14,015 nt of DNA from DASYVD01 sp036000545. GTDB lineage: Bacteria > Actinomycetota > UBA4738 > CALAEC01. A model generated the notes under the pieces. That model was not told the origin of the DNA and did no database searches. It saw only the letters and a program-made list of their open reading frames with translations. Numbering within the stretch: the first letter of the stretch is position 1; the number at the start of each line of letters is the position of its first letter. Made by a program: the position numbers and the translations under genes. Below are positions 13,408-14,015 of this stretch, one piece after another. Where the stretch lies: contig DASYVD010000057.1 in assembly GCA_036000545.1 (NCBI GenBank), forward strand, positions 1 to 14,015. The letters run 5' to 3'.

Positions 13408-14015
13408 TGTTCGGGAACAGTCCCCGGCTCCGTCGGAGCTTCGTGGGTTACAGCAAGAAGGACGTCCTGCAGACGCTGGACGAGCAGGAGACCATGGTCC
13501 GGCACGCCCAGCAGGCCGCCGAGGCTGCCAGGGGCACGGCAGCTCGCCTCGAGGCGGAGATCGGGCAGCTGCGGGAGGACATGGACGCCCGCGGTCAGGA
13601 AGCCCAAGCCCTCCAGGCACAGATCCAGCGCATCTCCGCCGACGCCCAAGAGCAGCGTCAGCTGGCCGAGCGGTACCGGGCGGAGGCGAACCAATACCGT
13701 GCAGAAGCCGACCGCCTCCGAGGCGAGGCCGAAAAGGAGCGGGGTGAGGCCGAGCGGGCCCGTCAGGAGGCGGAGGCCGCACAGGCCCCCGACCGCCTGG
13801 CCGAGCTCCTCAACGAAGAGCTGGCCCAGGTGCTGACCATGGCGAAGGAGTCGGCCCAGCGGATCGTGGAGCGGGCCGAGGAATCCGGCCGTGGGCGCGA
13901 GGCCCGCGCCGAAGAGGCCTGGCAGGAGGTGCAGGCCGAGATCGATCGGTTCACCACCTGGTGGGAGAGGGTCGAGCCCGTCATCCGCGAGGTCCAGAAG
14001 CGGATCGAGGAGGCC
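13407..14015 (+). CDS. DivIVA-like coiled-coil protein, 3'-truncated
   Basis: Open from ATG 13407 to the window edge (203 codons, no stop). The start is supported by AAGGGGGG 6 nt upstream. Residues 1-31 include SFVGYSKKDVLQTLDEQ, which resembles the N-terminal F..GY....V...L pattern of DivIVA/GpsB proteins. Residues about 30-128 are a highly charged Glu/Ala/Arg/Gln heptad-like coiled coil; after a short break (APD) a second helix (LAELLNEELAQVLTMAKESAQRIVERAEES) resembles the DivIVA C-terminal half, then TTWWERVEPVIREVQKRIEEA. DivIVA-type proteins mark curved membrane, division sites or poles. Similar coiled coils occur in ATP synthase b subunits, but there is no N-terminal membrane helix here. 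Its promoter looks sigma-28-like. Confidence 0.7.
   Translation, partial: MFGNSPRLRRSFVGYSKKDVLQTLDEQETMVRHAQQAAEAARGTAARLEAEIGQLREDMDARGQEAQALQAQIQRISADAQEQRQLAERYRAEANQYRAEADRLRGEAEKERGEAERARQEAEAAQAPDRLAELLNEELAQVLTMAKESAQRIVERAEESGRGREARAEEAWQEVQAEIDRFTTWWERVEPVIREVQKRIEEA

Overview
The window reads as bulk chromosome from a high-G+C bacterium, most likely an uncultivated member of the Actinomycetota. The evidence is the strong G/C bias at third codon positions, GTG starts, TANNNT -10 boxes placed directly before start codons (leaderless style), an anti-sigma-like DUF5667 module, an H1-like Lys/Arg/Ala repeat protein and a DivIVA-like coiled coil. I cannot fix the class. No rRNA, tRNA, CRISPR, insertion sequence or phage gene was seen.

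Layout. (1) 1-3772, plus strand: 3' part of a secreted DUF4331 protein, a secreted TPR-repeat protein and a NicO-type metal transporter with a secreted N-terminal domain. The last two genes overlap by 4 nt. (2) 3773-7011, plus strand: lutA-lutB-lutC, the iron-sulfur L-lactate oxidation complex, with overlapping stops and starts. A roughly 70-bp palindromic element lies ahead of each lut gene, once upstream of lutA in inverted orientation and twice fused in frame into the 3' ends of lutA and lutB. (3) 7188-8687, minus strand: an H1-like basic repeat protein, a rhodanese-CBS protein interrupted by one in-frame TGA, and a 54-residue Cys-rich protein. (4) 8832-9572, plus strand: a 5-formyltetrahydrofolate cyclo-ligase-family gene. 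(5) 9588-11444, minus strand: a receiver-GGDEF(degenerate)-TM-DUF5667 fusion. (6) 11568-13141, minus strand: a metallophosphoesterase and a ParB/sulfiredoxin-fold protein, overlapping by 4 nt. (7) 13407 to the end, plus strand: a DivIVA-like coiled coil, cut by the window edge.

The most interesting signal is in region 3. The rhodanese domain runs into TGA and continues in the same frame, with no shift, into the rest of the rhodanese fold and a CBS pair. The TGA sits five residues after the catalytic-loop Cys (C63-x4-TGA68), where CWxxxC rhodaneses have a second Cys. Immediately downstream the mRNA can form a perfect 8-bp hairpin with a GUG loop at the distance expected of a bacterial SECIS. 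This is a strong candidate for a selenocysteine-containing rhodanese-CBS protein. A nonsense mutation remains the alternative.

Second-tier signals are the lut-associated palindromic elements, a probable CTG start for lutA, and two sigma-28/WhiG-like promoters (one exact GCCGATAA) ahead of the receiver-GGDEF gene and the coiled-coil gene.
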